From assembly GCA_002901265.1 (NCBI GenBank), contig PPHI01000003.1, forward strand, positions 1 to 64,000: 64,000 nt of DNA, read 5' to 3'. The first letter of the stretch is position 1. The number at the start of each line of letters is the position of its first letter. Shown one piece after another: positions 53,097-62,827 of the stretch. A program made the position numbers and the translations under genes. The DNA is from Rhodopirellula baltica. GTDB lineage: Bacteria > Planctomycetota > Planctomycetia > Pirellulales > Pirellulaceae. The notes beneath the pieces were generated by a model. That model was given only the letters and a program-made list of their open reading frames with translations, did no database searches and was not told the DNA's origin.

Positions 53097-53843
53097 ATGA
53101 GCCACCGAGGAACGACTGACTTTGCGGATAAATCGTCAACCGATGAGATCCGTGAGCGGTTCGATCAGGACGTCGAACGATTCTCGAATCTCGAGACAGG
53201 ACAAGCTGCCGCGATCGACTCGCCGCTGGCAATGGAACTGATCACCGAAGCTGCGGTGGCTTCGACCCCAAAGATCGAACGTGTACTCGATGTCGGTTGT
53301 GGCGCAGGCAACAACACACTGAAGCTGCGTGCGCTCTACGGCCAACCTTTCGATTGCGATTTGCTGGATTTGAGCCGCCCAATGCTAGATCGGGCCGAGC
53401 AGCGATTGCGCGATACCGGTGTTGGTGAAATCCAGCTTTGGCACACTGACATTCGTGAAGCCGACTTGCCGGAGAATGCGTTTGACGTGATTCTGGCTGC
53501 CGCCGTCCTTCACCATCTTCGCGACGACAGCGACTGGCACCATGTCTTCAGCAAACTGTTCCGCTTGCTCAAGCCCGGTGGAAGTTTTTGGATCACCGAC
53601 TTGGTCATTCATGAAACGTCTGCCGTTGATCAGATGATGTGGGATCGCTACGGAGACTATCTGATTGAATTGGGCGGTGAAGCGTATCGTGACAAAGTGT
53701 TCGCCTACATTGACAAAGAAGACACTCCACGGCCGGTTACGTATCAGCTGGACTTGCTCCGTCAAGTCGGCTTCGAGCAAGTCGAATTGCTGCATAAGCG
53801 ATCTTGCTTTGCGGCGTTCGGTGCCGTCAAAGCGAACTCGTAA
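53097..53843 (+). CDS. Class I SAM-dependent methyltransferase (CmoA-like)
   Basis: A 248-residue enzyme. Motif I is RVLDVGCGAGNNTLKL (residues 62-77), followed by DLLDLSRPMLDRAEQRL, the post-I region, FDVILAAAVLHHLRDDSD (motif II/post-II) and LLKPGGSFWITDLVIHE. Residues after 180 (MWDRYGDYLIELGG, YIDKEDTPRPVTYQLDLLRQ) resemble those of CmoA-type carboxy-SAM or tRNA cmo5U34 enzymes. The substrate is not certain. It converges with the sulfatase gene, 13 bases apart. Confidence 0.82.
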   Translation: MSHRGTTDFADKSSTDEIRERFDQDVERFSNLETGQAAAIDSPLAMELITEAAVASTPKIERVLDVGCGAGNNTLKLRALYGQPFDCDLLDLSRPMLDRAEQRLRDTGVGEIQLWHTDIREADLPENAFDVILAAAVLHHLRDDSDWHHVFSKLFRLLKPGGSFWITDLVIHETSAVDQMMWDRYGDYLIELGGEAYRDKVFAYIDKEDTPRPVTYQLDLLRQVGFEQVELLHKRSCFAAFGAVKANS

Positions 53844-53856
53844 TCCGCCGATCGCG

Positions 53857-55482
53857 TCAAGGACGTTTGGTTTCCAGCCAAGCCTGCTCAGGAACGCTTT
53901 CCGGGTGCTGATCGGCCCAAGCTGGCTTTGGAAACCAACGCAGCGCACTGACTCGGGGATACGTTTCCCAAACATCAGCCGCGTCCGGATCCGTGACGCG
54001 CAGGTCACCCGTCAGCCGCAAATACTCCGTCAACTGATCGCTCAGTTTCTCACGGATGGATTGTTGCGTCGAATCCGCGATCAGGTTGTTCAAGCAACCC
54101 GGATCCTTGACAATGTCGTAGAGCTCCTCGGCCGGGCGCAACTGGACCGACAAATCGAGTAGTTGACGAACGCCTTGGCGAGTTTGGTTGGCGATCATCC
54201 AATCCAGCGTCGGACAGGCATCAATATCATGGTAGCCGCCGTCGACGGGGCCGAGCTTTTGGCTGACGAGGTTGCCATCATCGTCATAGTCGACCGCGTC
54301 GAACTTCTGAGGTGCACCCGCCGGATAGCGTTCCGGTTTAAAGTTGCGAATGTAAAGGTGCGTCTTGGTTCGCACGCACCGGCAGGGATAGCCAAGCGTA
54401 TTGAACCGTGATGACGAATGACGTTCTCGGCCGCTGTAGACGAACTGACGCAAAGGATGATTGCTCGAGGAATCATCGGTGGATCCGCGAAGCATCGGCA
54501 TCAGATCGATCCCCGGCATCTGGTCGGCTTGCTTTGGAGTAACGCCGCTCGCACTCAACACGCTTTTGGTGACATCGATCAAGCTGACCAAGTCGTCATT
54601 GACGCGATCGCCAGAGATCGCCTTGGGCCATGAAATTGCCAATGGCATGTGAATGCCGTATTCGTACAAGTTAGCTTTCGCTCTTGGGAACGACATGCCG
54701 TTGTCGCTGGTCACGACGACCAATGTGTTTTCGAGTAGCCCTTCTCGCTCAAGCCGATCCAGCATTCGTCCCAAGTGCGCGTCGAACCATTGGATTTCGT
54801 ACATGTAATCCGCGATATCCGAGCGGACTTCAGGGACGTCTGGGAGGAACTCGGGCACGCGGATCTTGTCCAAGTCGATGCCGTTGCTCGCCCCCAAGCC
54901 TTTACCAAAAACACGGTGTGGCTCCGTCGCACCAAACCAGAAACAGAACGGTTGTTCGCCGGCGCGTTGGTCTAAAAAGTCATCGAAGTTCGCAGCGTAA
55001 TCATTCGATGAGATACCCGGCGGCGACTTGGGCGACATTTTGTGTTTGCCATACGACTTGCCTGCCGGATTGTGTGGCCAACCGATCGCTTTGCCGGGGC
55101 CCCAACCTTTGCCAGTCATGCCGACGTGGTATCCGGCCTGCTGAAGTTGATTGGTGTAAACGGGCAAGTCGGTGGGGAAAAAACTGGCGTGAGTGCCCGC
55201 TTCCCGAATTTGCCAGATCTCTCGCCCGGTCAAGAACGCCGCTCGCATTGGGCTGCAGCCAGGTGCTGGCGTGAAGGCGTTTCGAAACAGCACCCCGGCT
55301 TTGGCAACACGGTCAAAGGCTGGCGTCTGAATCGCCTGATCGCCGTACGCGCTTGCGTGTGGAAAAGACTGGTCATCCGACACCGCGATCAAAATATTTG
55401 GGCGATCGGACTGGGCGTTTGCGAAGGCGGATATCAGGACAACGAGGGCGAAAAAGATTCCGTGGCGGTGATTGTTCGACAT
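53857..55482 (-). CDS. Secreted sulfatase with atypical CSPMR active-site motif
   Basis: A 541-residue sulfatase of the heparan-N-sulfatase (SGSH)-like type. Signal peptide, then DRPNILIAVSDDQSFPHASA, HRVFGKGLG and SDNGMSFPRAKANLYEYG, and the C-terminal WFDAHLGRMLDRLEREGL region. The formylglycine site is PGCSPMRAAFLTGR with Cys76; the fourth residue of the C-x-P-S/A-R motif is Met rather than Ser or Ala. This may affect formylglycine maturation. It should desulfate a sulfated carbohydrate. Its regulator (PAS-AraC) sits 17 bp upstream in the same orientation, so the two probably form an operon. Confidence 0.87.
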   Translation of the reverse strand: MSNNHRHGIFFALVVLISAFANAQSDRPNILIAVSDDQSFPHASAYGDQAIQTPAFDRVAKAGVLFRNAFTPAPGCSPMRAAFLTGREIWQIREAGTHASFFPTDLPVYTNQLQQAGYHVGMTGKGWGPGKAIGWPHNPAGKSYGKHKMSPKSPPGISSNDYAANFDDFLDQRAGEQPFCFWFGATEPHRVFGKGLGASNGIDLDKIRVPEFLPDVPEVRSDIADYMYEIQWFDAHLGRMLDRLEREGLLENTLVVVTSDNGMSFPRAKANLYEYGIHMPLAISWPKAISGDRVNDDLVSLIDVTKSVLSASGVTPKQADQMPGIDLMPMLRGSTDDSSSNHPLRQFVYSGRERHSSSRFNTLGYPCRCVRTKTHLYIRNFKPERYPAGAPQKFDAVDYDDDGNLVSQKLGPVDGGYHDIDACPTLDWMIANQTRQGVRQLLDLSVQLRPAEELYDIVKDPGCLNNLIADSTQQSIREKLSDQLTEYLRLTGDLRVTDPDAADVWETYPRVSALRWFPKPAWADQHPESVPEQAWLETKRP

Positions 55483-55498
55483 TGTTTCTACGGTCTGG

Positions 55499-56293
55499 TT
55501 AGATGCGTGGAAGGCAATGGTGCCGCTTGCGATAACGAAGCGGTGTTTCGCCAATGTGCTTTTTGAATTGCTGCGTAAACGCACTTTGATCACAGAAGCC
55601 AAAGCGGGCCGCGATTTCGCCGACACTGTCGTCGGTATGGATCAACGCGTCACTGGCAGCTTTGATCCGAGTCTTGGCCAAAAACTCTTGCACGTTCAAA
55701 CCAAACAGCTGCACGAAGCGGCGGTGCAACTGACGTGACGAGATACCCGCGATGTTGGCCAGTTCCGTGACGCCAATTTTTCGGTCCAAGTTTTCGTGAA
55801 TGAAATTCAGGATATCGTCGACTTCCGAATAGGCCTGGATTTCTTCTTTGGCACCGCTGTAATCACGCACGGTTCCCATCAGTCCGATCACCGAACCGTC
55901 GCGTCCGCGGATCGGCAACTTCGTTGTCACAAACCAGTCCAGCAATCGCTGTTCGGTGTACCAGATCTCGACTCGATTGATTAGCGGTCGCCCGGTCCGC
56001 ATCACCGCTTGGTCGTCACGGACAAATTCATGTGCGAGTTGAGACGGAAAATGGTCGAAATCGGACGTTCCAATGACTTCGTATTCCGAGTTCACACCCA
56101 ACCGTTTCAGAATCGCCGAGCTGGCGCCCATCATGCGGCTATTGGTGTCTTTGAAGAAAAAGTAAACATCCGGTAGGTACGCGAACAGATCTTGGAATTG
56201 CTGTGGGCCTCCCATTTGCTCAAAGAAGGCCGCCTGGAGCGGATGCACCGATGGAGTTGAATTCGTAATCATGGCCAGAAGATAGCGTTTCAC
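55499..56293 (-). CDS. PAS-domain AraC family transcriptional regulator
   Basis: A 264-residue protein. An N-terminal PAS-type sensor (residues 30-155; LPDVYFFFKDTNSRMMGASS, GTSDFDHFPSQLAHEF, GRDGSVIGLMGTVRDYSG) precedes the AraC DNA-binding domain (about 165-260) with LANIAGISSRQLHRRFVQLF and GEIAARFGFCDQSAFTQQFK. The 17-bp distance to the downstream sulfatase gene suggests co-transcription and a role in controlling that gene. An internal Met (residue 8) is an alternative start. The signal sensed is unknown. Confidence 0.87.
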   Translation of the reverse strand: MKRYLLAMITNSTPSVHPLQAAFFEQMGGPQQFQDLFAYLPDVYFFFKDTNSRMMGASSAILKRLGVNSEYEVIGTSDFDHFPSQLAHEFVRDDQAVMRTGRPLINRVEIWYTEQRLLDWFVTTKLPIRGRDGSVIGLMGTVRDYSGAKEEIQAYSEVDDILNFIHENLDRKIGVTELANIAGISSRQLHRRFVQLFGLNVQEFLAKTRIKAASDALIHTDDSVGEIAARFGFCDQSAFTQQFKKHIGETPLRYRKRHHCLPRI

Positions 56294-56553
56294 ACTGCAA
56301 CGCAGGAAGACGCAGCGTTAGATCTAGCATTATGGTTGCTCAGCCGATCACGGTGTGAAAAAAACCGCATTCGATCGGCGACTGACATTCAGTTTGGCGC
56401 GAATCTCCAGGGCTTTCAATTGAGACGGCAAATGCGAAATATTTCGCGTCTGGGTAGCGATGATTCCTAGGACGGAAACGGGCTCAACGTGTAGAATCGT
56501 CGGTCCGTCTGGACCCACCTTTGTTCTCTTTCCCACCAAACGAGCCTCCACCG

Positions 56554-57612
56554 ATGCGTCTGTCAGCAGTCTTGAGCGCAGCCTTAATCGCCGTCGTCGG
56601 CCTAGTTTCGGCAGGTTTAAAAACCGCCGACCAAACCGGCACCCAGGTCGCGACCTATGCCAACCAACTCCTCAGCCAACTGGACGAGGGGCAAAAGGGC
56701 AAAGCCGTGATGGACTACGACAGCGAGAAACGCGTCGAATGGCACTTCATTCCCAAAGCAACTCGCAAAGGTTTGCCGCTTCGTGAAATGAACGAAGCAC
56801 AACGCGTCGATGCGTTGCGAATGCTCCGCGCGGCACTTAGCGAAGCGGGTTACACCAAAGCGAGCCGAATCATGTTGATGGAAGGCCTGCTACGCGAACT
56901 CGAAGGTGCTGATCGTACCTGGGAACGTGACCCACAAAAGTACTTCGTCACGATCTTCGGCACACCTGGCGAAGAAGGCAAATGGGGCTTGAGCTTTGAA
57001 GGCCACCACCTGTCGATGAACTTCAGCTTCGAAAATGGCGCGATGGTCGATAGCTCACCACAGTTCTTTGCGGCCAACCCGGCAACGGTCATGAACGAGG
57101 TGCCCAACCTGTCAGGCAAACTGTTGCCGGGCAAAGGCACTCGTATTTTGAAAGACGAAGAACAACTCGCGTTCGAATTGATCAACTCACTGGAAGGCGA
57201 AACGAAAGACGCGGCGATCATCAGCGACGAAGCTCTTGAAGAGATTCGCTTCGCCGGTGAAGCACAAGCCAAAGTTGGCGAACCCGAAGGCATCGCATTC
57301 AAGTCGCTTGACGACGATGCCAAAACACTGCTGGAAAAGCTGGTAATGGTCTACGCCAATACCGTTGCCGATCCGGTTGCCAACGAACGAAAGGCAGCGA
57401 TCGACGAAGACGGTTGGGACGATGTCCACTTCGCATGGGCCGGTGCGACTGAACCGGGAATCGGACACTACTACCGAATTCGCGGCAAACGTTTCTTGAT
57501 CGAGTTCGTCAACACGCAACCCGACGCCGCCGGCAACCCTGCCAACCACATTCACTGTGTGTGGCGTGACCTGTCGGGCGACTTCAACCTGGAACCCGCT
57601 GCTGCCGAATAA
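56554..57612 (+). CDS. DUF3500 protein, exported
   Basis: A 352-residue DUF3500 protein with a signal peptide (RLSAVLSAALIAVVGLVSAG). Landmarks are the family's VEWHFIPKATRKGLPLREMN, FGTPGEEGKWGLSFEGHHLS, FFAANPATVMN, HFAWAGATEPGIGHYYRIRG and the C-terminal HIHCVWRDLSGDF. The biochemical function of DUF3500 is unknown. The start is the ATG at 56554. It ends just before a strong terminator and converges with a methyltransferase gene. Confidence 0.88.
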   Translation: MRLSAVLSAALIAVVGLVSAGLKTADQTGTQVATYANQLLSQLDEGQKGKAVMDYDSEKRVEWHFIPKATRKGLPLREMNEAQRVDALRMLRAALSEAGYTKASRIMLMEGLLRELEGADRTWERDPQKYFVTIFGTPGEEGKWGLSFEGHHLSMNFSFENGAMVDSSPQFFAANPATVMNEVPNLSGKLLPGKGTRILKDEEQLAFELINSLEGETKDAAIISDEALEEIRFAGEAQAKVGEPEGIAFKSLDDDAKTLLEKLVMVYANTVADPVANERKAAIDEDGWDDVHFAWAGATEPGIGHYYRIRGKRFLIEFVNTQPDAAGNPANHIHCVWRDLSGDFNLEPAAAE

Positions 57613-57644
57613 TTCGGCAACCTCGTCAAGCGAAATCGCACTGT

Positions 57645-57686
57645 CGGCTCGTGGGAGTTCAATACTCCTGCGAGCCGTTTTTATTT
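57645..57686 (+). terminator. Rho-independent terminator after DUF3500 gene
   Basis: The stem CGGCTCGTGGGAGT (57645-57658) and ACTCCTGCGAGCCG (57664-57677) has two G-U wobbles, a 5-base loop and a following TTTTTATTT (57678-57686). It overlaps the convergent methyltransferase stop at 57681. Confidence 0.8.
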
Positions 57687-58523
57687 GATCCCGACGATGT
57701 AGCAGATCCAGCTGGGATCGCTATCGGCGGCACCACAGCGGTACCAGCCACCGTCAAGTTCGGGATCCTCTTCGTTTTCGCGTTCCCAATACACCTGGCT
57801 TTCACGGAAGCCGGCTTCTTTGAGCATCTCGCGGACTTCTGGGATCGTCCAGAATCGCCAGTGGTACTCGAACGCCCGTTTCAGCTTGCTGCCATCGGGG
57901 AACTTGAACGAGATCGAAAACGATGCGTCTGCGGTGATCGGGTTAAATGATTCTTGCGTCCAGTGATACGCGAAACCCTTTTTGCCTCTTTTGATCGTCC
58001 GTTTGTCGGTATGCCGCTCGGCATAGCATTCGCCACCGCCCATCATGTCCATCACCATGATGCCGCGTTCGGCGAGGTGAGAGAGGGCAACTTTGAAGTA
58101 CTCGATCACTTCGGCGCGAGTCTTAAAGATCCAGAACGAAAAATTCTGTGCGGCGAGCACGTCGACTGGATCGGTATTGCCGTCACGGACGTCCTGTTCG
58201 AGCAACCGAACGCGTTGTTGCTGTTCGGGTTTTAGCAGCGCCAAGTTATGGTCACGCCCCCACTGAAGCGTTTCGCTGCACAAGTCGACGCCGACAGCGG
58301 TGCGGCGCTTGCTGGATTTTGCCCACTCGCAACAAACGGCAAACGTCCCACAAAAGTCTTCGCGCAACGTGAGCGGTTTACGGTTGTACGCCTCGCGATA
58401 GGCTTGCTCGAAGAACTCGACTTCGTGGTCAGGCGTTTGAACTGACTTTTGGTACAAGTCGAACTTGTCCGCCTGTTCGGCAGCGGTCAGTTTTTGCGTC
58501 GGTTGGCTCTTTCGTTTTGCCAC
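57681..58523 (-). CDS. Class I SAM-dependent methyltransferase-like protein
   Basis: A 280-residue protein. Features include TLREDFCGTFAVCCEWAKSS, AVGVDLCSETLQWGRDHN (SAM motif-like), LAAQNFSFWIFKTRAEVIEY, RGIMVMDMMGGGECYAERHT and FRESQVYWERENEE. This pattern is seen in planctomycete methyltransferase-like proteins with no known substrate. The N-terminal ~15 residues are basic. It converges with the DUF3500 gene at a shared terminator. Confidence 0.8.
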   Translation of the reverse strand: MAKRKSQPTQKLTAAEQADKFDLYQKSVQTPDHEVEFFEQAYREAYNRKPLTLREDFCGTFAVCCEWAKSSKRRTAVGVDLCSETLQWGRDHNLALLKPEQQQRVRLLEQDVRDGNTDPVDVLAAQNFSFWIFKTRAEVIEYFKVALSHLAERGIMVMDMMGGGECYAERHTDKRTIKRGKKGFAYHWTQESFNPITADASFSISFKFPDGSKLKRAFEYHWRFWTIPEVREMLKEAGFRESQVYWERENEEDPELDGGWYRCGAADSDPSWICYIVGIK

Positions 58524-58616
58524 GGCTGTCGGTCACCACAGAAGATGCAATGCGAGGAAACGTCGTATCGGGAGAAGCTTAATCGAAACCGCCGAAAGCG
58601 TTGTTGCAGAATAGAA

Positions 58617-58646
58617 CAAAGCCGGTCCGAAATCGAACCGGCTTTG
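58617..58646 (-). terminator. Rho-independent terminator after HTH gene
   Basis: A 10-bp perfect stem CAAAGCCGGT/ACCGGCTTTG (58617-58626 with 58637-58646) around a 10-base loop, followed on the minus strand by TTCTATTCT. It lies 27 bases past the stop of the gene at 58673. Confidence 0.75.
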
Positions 58647-58672
58647 GAGATTCAGCAGTGACAGCGAACGAA

Positions 58673-59812
58673 TTAGCGACGTGCCATGCGGCGTGCGATC
58701 GCTTCGGTTGGCAGCGGCATGATTTCCGCAGGGCCACTGGGGTTGAACAACGCGTCGTCACGGGTTTGCAGGTCTTCAGGCTGCTCGTACGTGACCAAGT
58801 AAGCGCCGATGATGTCGCCACCTTTTTCGTAAACGGGTGGCCAGAACTCTTCACCTCGGATCGCCAAGGTCTTGGCGAGCAAGCGTGTCGCACGACCGGA
58901 GAATCCGCTGAGGACCATGTCCAATCGACCGAGTGCTTCGCGGTAGATGTAGAACACCATTGCGGTGTCTTTGTTCTTACCGCCTGCGAATTCCCAAGTT
59001 CCGTCGTCTTTCTCGTAGTAGAAGCCGGGCTCGGGGGCGTCTTCGTTTTTGCTCAAACGGGTACCGGCCGAAGCGCTGTCTGGCTTGGGGTCGGTGTCGC
59101 GGTAGCGAAGGAAGAACGGGCAGGATCGGGCTTGTACATCGTCGACGTCGTCTTCGGTGACAAACGGGCTGAACCCGAATACGTCCGAAAACAACAGTTC
59201 GACGACCGGGTTACTTTTGATACTGCCGACGCAGATCAAACCACGGTCACCGGTGGCATCAACAAATCCGTCGAAGACTTCTTCCGCACGGCGGCGGACG
59301 TCTTGTGGCTCGACCTGACCGGGGCTCCAAACAAGCGTCTGTTGAAAGCGGTCCGGCATTGGGACTTCGCGTTTCTCTTCGCCTGGTTCGGTTTCCTTGT
59401 GCTTGGCAACGCCACCCAAGGTCGATACCCCGCTGAGAACTTCACCGACGAGGACAGAGTCACTGGCAACCACCGAAGCGCCTTCGGGTGTCGCGTTAGA
59501 ATCTGTCGCACGTACGCCGACGATGATTTCGATCTCGTTTCGGCGAGCGATCAGTTCCCAGAAGTTTTCCGGGTTTACAGCAAACAATGCGCCGGGCAAT
59601 TGCTCGGCGGTCGCGTGGCCTTGATCGATCAAGTAGTCGCACAATCGCGACAGGGCATCCAGCGGGATGTACTTTGCTTCGTTCTTCAACAGCGACGCCA
59701 CCTGATGGCGGTCCAATCCCGTATGCTCGACGATCGATTTGATCGTTCCGGGACGTTTGCGACGGTCAGGTGTATGGCCCAGCAGCTCAGCTAGCCGAAA
59801 TGCGTATCTCAT
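58673..59812 (-). CDS. Helix-turn-helix protein with unknown C-terminal domain
   Basis: A 379-residue protein. The N-terminus (residues 1-65) has an Xre-like helix-turn-helix: MRYAFRLAELLGHTPDRR, SIVEHTGLDRHQVASLL and IPLDALSRLCDYLIDQG, comparable to small YozG-like regulators. The remaining ~310 residues (LFAVNPENFWELIARRNEIE, LICVGSIKSNPVVELLFSDV, GRATRLLAKTLAIRGEEFWP, IIGAYLVTYEQPEDL) do not match any domain I can name, but look like a globular sensing domain. It is probably a transcriptional regulator. The start is set at the ATG (59810-59812); an upstream frame without clear homology continues to 59881. Confidence 0.75.
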   Translation of the reverse strand: MRYAFRLAELLGHTPDRRKRPGTIKSIVEHTGLDRHQVASLLKNEAKYIPLDALSRLCDYLIDQGHATAEQLPGALFAVNPENFWELIARRNEIEIIVGVRATDSNATPEGASVVASDSVLVGEVLSGVSTLGGVAKHKETEPGEEKREVPMPDRFQQTLVWSPGQVEPQDVRRRAEEVFDGFVDATGDRGLICVGSIKSNPVVELLFSDVFGFSPFVTEDDVDDVQARSCPFFLRYRDTDPKPDSASAGTRLSKNEDAPEPGFYYEKDDGTWEFAGGKNKDTAMVFYIYREALGRLDMVLSGFSGRATRLLAKTLAIRGEEFWPPVYEKGGDIIGAYLVTYEQPEDLQTRDDALFNPSGPAEIMPLPTEAIARRMARR

Positions 59813-59888
59813 TTTCAAATCTGTTTCGAAAAAGGCTCTCGTGAATAGCTTGCCGCGCGTGGTCCGCCTCGATCTACGCACAGCTCTG

Positions 59889-61355
59889 TCAGTTTCGTCG
59901 ATCCCCCGACGTCCGACTACCCCACAACAAGCGAGTCAACCAGTATGCAATCACGCCAAGTGAGAGTGTGCCTAGTCCTACAGCGGCCTGCACGGGAACC
60001 CGTTTGGCTGTCAGTGTAGCAATCATCAGGGTGCCGAACACGTAAATGATCGGAACCACCGGAAAAGCCCAACGCGGCATTACAGGTGCATCGCGCCGAT
60101 GAATCACAAACACTACCGCACCACAGAGGGCGGCACACACCGATAGCGTGAATCCGAGGTAGTCTAGTTGCTCGCTTAGTGATGCAATGCCGATGACGAG
60201 GCATCCCAGCACCGCCTGGGTGAAAATAGCCGGGCGGAGGCTCGCCCCCACCCCGTCACCTTGCGCGTTTTCCTGCCCCGCCAAGAACCGTGGGAGTAGT
60301 CCATCGGATGCCATCTTCTGATAGACTCGAGGTCCGGTTTGCGTCAGCGCCATCACCGAAGTCACCAAGCCAACAAGGATCGCGATCCACACCAACGGTC
60401 CAACATAAAGGCCAATCTGAAAGCCCTTGTTCACCAAGTGTTCTCCAATCGCGTTCGCGGCGATCGTCGCAACCTTGGCTTCTCCGGCGACCTGATCGTA
60501 TCGAGGTGCGAACACAAACACGGTGTTCAACACCAGGTAAATCAAGGTCACAAACACGGTCGCCAGCAGCATCGCCCGAGGGACATCCCTCCGCGGATTT
60601 TTTATTTCGCCTGCCATATAAACCGCCGCATTGAAGCCGCTATAGCTAAGCGAAATCCAAGTCAGCGCGTTGGCAAAAACGAACACCTGCGAAATCGACC
60701 AAGACTCTGACGGTCGGGCGTCCAGACTGACGTGGCTTACGCCGCCTTGCCAATCGGAAAAGTCGACAAAGGCGATCACCGAAAAGATGCCGATCAAAAC
60801 GAACTTAAAAACAACGACCGCGTTTTGAATTTTGGTTCCCGAATGAAGTCCGACGCTGTGAACCGCGGCCGCGATTAGGACTAATAAAATTGCGATCGTA
60901 CGGCTCGGAAAAACTTCAAAGATTTTCCAGTCGGCTTCCCGCAGGTACTCTTCGAACGCCGTCGCGGCGAACGCAAGCGCCCCTGCAAACCCTGCAATCA
61001 TCGAAACCCAACCAGCCATCATCCCGATCGAAGGATGAATCGCGCGAGCCAAAAACAGATACTCGCCGCCCGATTCGGTGTATCGCCGCACCAAACCGCC
61101 ATAACAGACCGCACCGCAGATCGCGATGATACCGCCAACCAGCCAAGCCAAGACAACTTGAATCGGCGAACCGAGTGCCGCGAGCGAGAAACCGCTGGTC
61201 GTATAAACCCCGCTTCCAATCATGCTGGCGGCTACGATTGCGCCCGCCGAAAAAGCCCCTAAACGATGTTTATGGGCCGCGTTGTCATCGCTGGTCGCTG
61301 TGTCACTCGAATTTGGGTCACTTGATTTGGGCGTCCCCGATATTGATTCCGTCAC
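59889..61355 (-). CDS. APC family amino acid permease
   Basis: A 488-residue transporter with about 12 transmembrane helices. The N-terminal helix 1 motif [20 protein letters not shown] has the Gly-rich unwound segment of APC-fold transporters, followed by [41 protein letters not shown] and [20 protein letters not shown]. It should take up amino acids or polyamines by cation symport. It starts with GTG (61353-61355) overlapping the DUF1501 stop by 4 bp (GTGA), so it is probably translationally coupled to the DUF1501 gene. Confidence 0.92.
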   Translation of the reverse strand: MTESISGTPKSSDPNSSDTATSDDNAAHKHRLGAFSAGAIVAASMIGSGVYTTSGFSLAALGSPIQVVLAWLVGGIIAICGAVCYGGLVRRYTESGGEYLFLARAIHPSIGMMAGWVSMIAGFAGALAFAATAFEEYLREADWKIFEVFPSRTIAILLVLIAAAVHSVGLHSGTKIQNAVVVFKFVLIGIFSVIAFVDFSDWQGGVSHVSLDARPSESWSISQVFVFANALTWISLSYSGFNAAVYMAGEIKNPRRDVPRAMLLATVFVTLIYLVLNTVFVFAPRYDQVAGEAKVATIAANAIGEHLVNKGFQIGLYVGPLVWIAILVGLVTSVMALTQTGPRVYQKMASDGLLPRFLAGQENAQGDGVGASLRPAIFTQAVLGCLVIGIASLSEQLDYLGFTLSVCAALCGAVVFVIHRRDAPVMPRWAFPVVPIIYVFGTLMIATLTAKRVPVQAAVGLGTLSLGVIAYWLTRLLWGSRTSGDRRN

Positions 61356-62821
61356 ACTAAAATCTCGCTAACCACTCGCCCGCCTTCGACACCTGTTAAA
61401 CGCTGATCGAGTCCCTTGAACGCATAAGTGAATCGATCCGAATCAATTCCCATCAGGTGCAAGATGGTCGCGTTCAAATCGCGGATATGAACAGGGTCTT
61501 GGGTGATGTTGTAACTGAATTCATCGGTCGCCCCATGAACGACGCCGCCTTGGACGCCACCACCGGCGAGCCAAACCGAGAAACATTTCGGATGGTGATC
61601 GCGACCATAGGTATCGGCGGTCAGCTTTCCTTGACAATAAATGGTCCGCCCAAACTCGCCGCCCCAGACGACCAAGGTGTCATCCATCATGCCACGCTGA
61701 CGTAAATCGGTTAACAGCGCCGAGCTGGGCTGATCGACATCATGGCATTGATGCGGAAGGTCTTTGGGTAAATTGTTGTGCTGGTCCCAACCGCGATGAA
61801 AGATTTGCGTGAAGCGAACACCGCGTTCGGCCATCCGCCGCGCCATCAAGCAACAATTAGCAAACGTTCCCGGCGTCGTCACTTCGGGACCATAAAGGTC
61901 CAAGATGTACTGCGGTTCGTCACTGATGTCGGCCAGATCGGGAACACTGGTTTGCATCCGAAATGCCATTTCGTACTGGGCAATTCGGGCTCGTGTTTCC
62001 GGGTCACCGACCGCATCGGCGGTCATCTGGTTCAGACGCGACAGCGAGTCGAGCATCTTGCGGCGGACACTCGAACTGACGCCTTTGGGGTTAGACAAAT
62101 ACAGCACCGGATCGCCGCTGCTTCGCAGCGAAACGCCTTGGTACTTGCTCGGTAAAAATCCGCTTCCCCAAAGTCGGTTGTAAAGCGCCTGAGCTTCTTT
62201 GCGACCAGTCCACGACGCCGTCATGACCAAGAACGCGGGCAAGTTTTCGTTTTCGGTGCCCAAGCCATAGCTAAGCCACGACCCTAAGCTCGCTTTTCCC
62301 GGAAGCTGGTCGCCAGTGCAGATGTACGTGATTGCGGGATCATGATTGATCGCTTCGGTGTGCATGGACCGGACGATCGCAATGTCGTCGACATGCTTTG
62401 CCGTGTGGGGCAGGAGCTCGCTGACCAACGTCCCCGTTTCACCATACGGCGAAAATTTATAAATGCTGGGCGCTATTGGGAACCGCGACTGACCGCTAGT
62501 CATCGTCGTCAGACGTTGCCCTTTGCGAACCGATTCGGGAAGGTCTTTGTCAAACCAATCCGCCATCGCGGGTTTGTGATCCCATAAGTCGATCTGACTG
62601 GGAGCACCGGACATAAACAGATAGATCGCCCGTTTCGCTTTCGGTTCGTGATGCGGCAAAGCGTTAAGTCCGCCGGCCGATTTCGCTGCGGTTGCCGAGG
62701 CTGCGATACCGGTGGAGGCATCGAGTGAGGACAACGCGGCAACGCCGAGTCCCGCTGCGGATCGCGAAAAGAGCGATCGCCGTGTCAGTTCCAGTCGCTG
62801 TTGTTGGTCCCAATTCATCAT
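61352..62821 (-). CDS. DUF1501 protein (second copy), Tat-exported
   Basis: A 489-residue DUF1501 protein. The N-terminus [20 protein letters not shown] is a twin-arginine signal. The body has [98 protein letters not shown] and [14 protein letters not shown]. Only 6 bp separate it from the upstream DUF1553 gene. It is a paralogue of the protein at 20793-22241; the function of the family is unknown. Confidence 0.92.
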   Translation of the reverse strand: MMNWDQQQRLELTRRSLFSRSAAGLGVAALSSLDASTGIAASATAAKSAGGLNALPHHEPKAKRAIYLFMSGAPSQIDLWDHKPAMADWFDKDLPESVRKGQRLTTMTSGQSRFPIAPSIYKFSPYGETGTLVSELLPHTAKHVDDIAIVRSMHTEAINHDPAITYICTGDQLPGKASLGSWLSYGLGTENENLPAFLVMTASWTGRKEAQALYNRLWGSGFLPSKYQGVSLRSSGDPVLYLSNPKGVSSSVRRKMLDSLSRLNQMTADAVGDPETRARIAQYEMAFRMQTSVPDLADISDEPQYILDLYGPEVTTPGTFANCCLMARRMAERGVRFTQIFHRGWDQHNNLPKDLPHQCHDVDQPSSALLTDLRQRGMMDDTLVVWGGEFGRTIYCQGKLTADTYGRDHHPKCFSVWLAGGGVQGGVVHGATDEFSYNITQDPVHIRDLNATILHLMGIDSDRFTYAFKGLDQRLTGVEGGRVVSEILV

Positions 62822-62827
62822 TCGATC

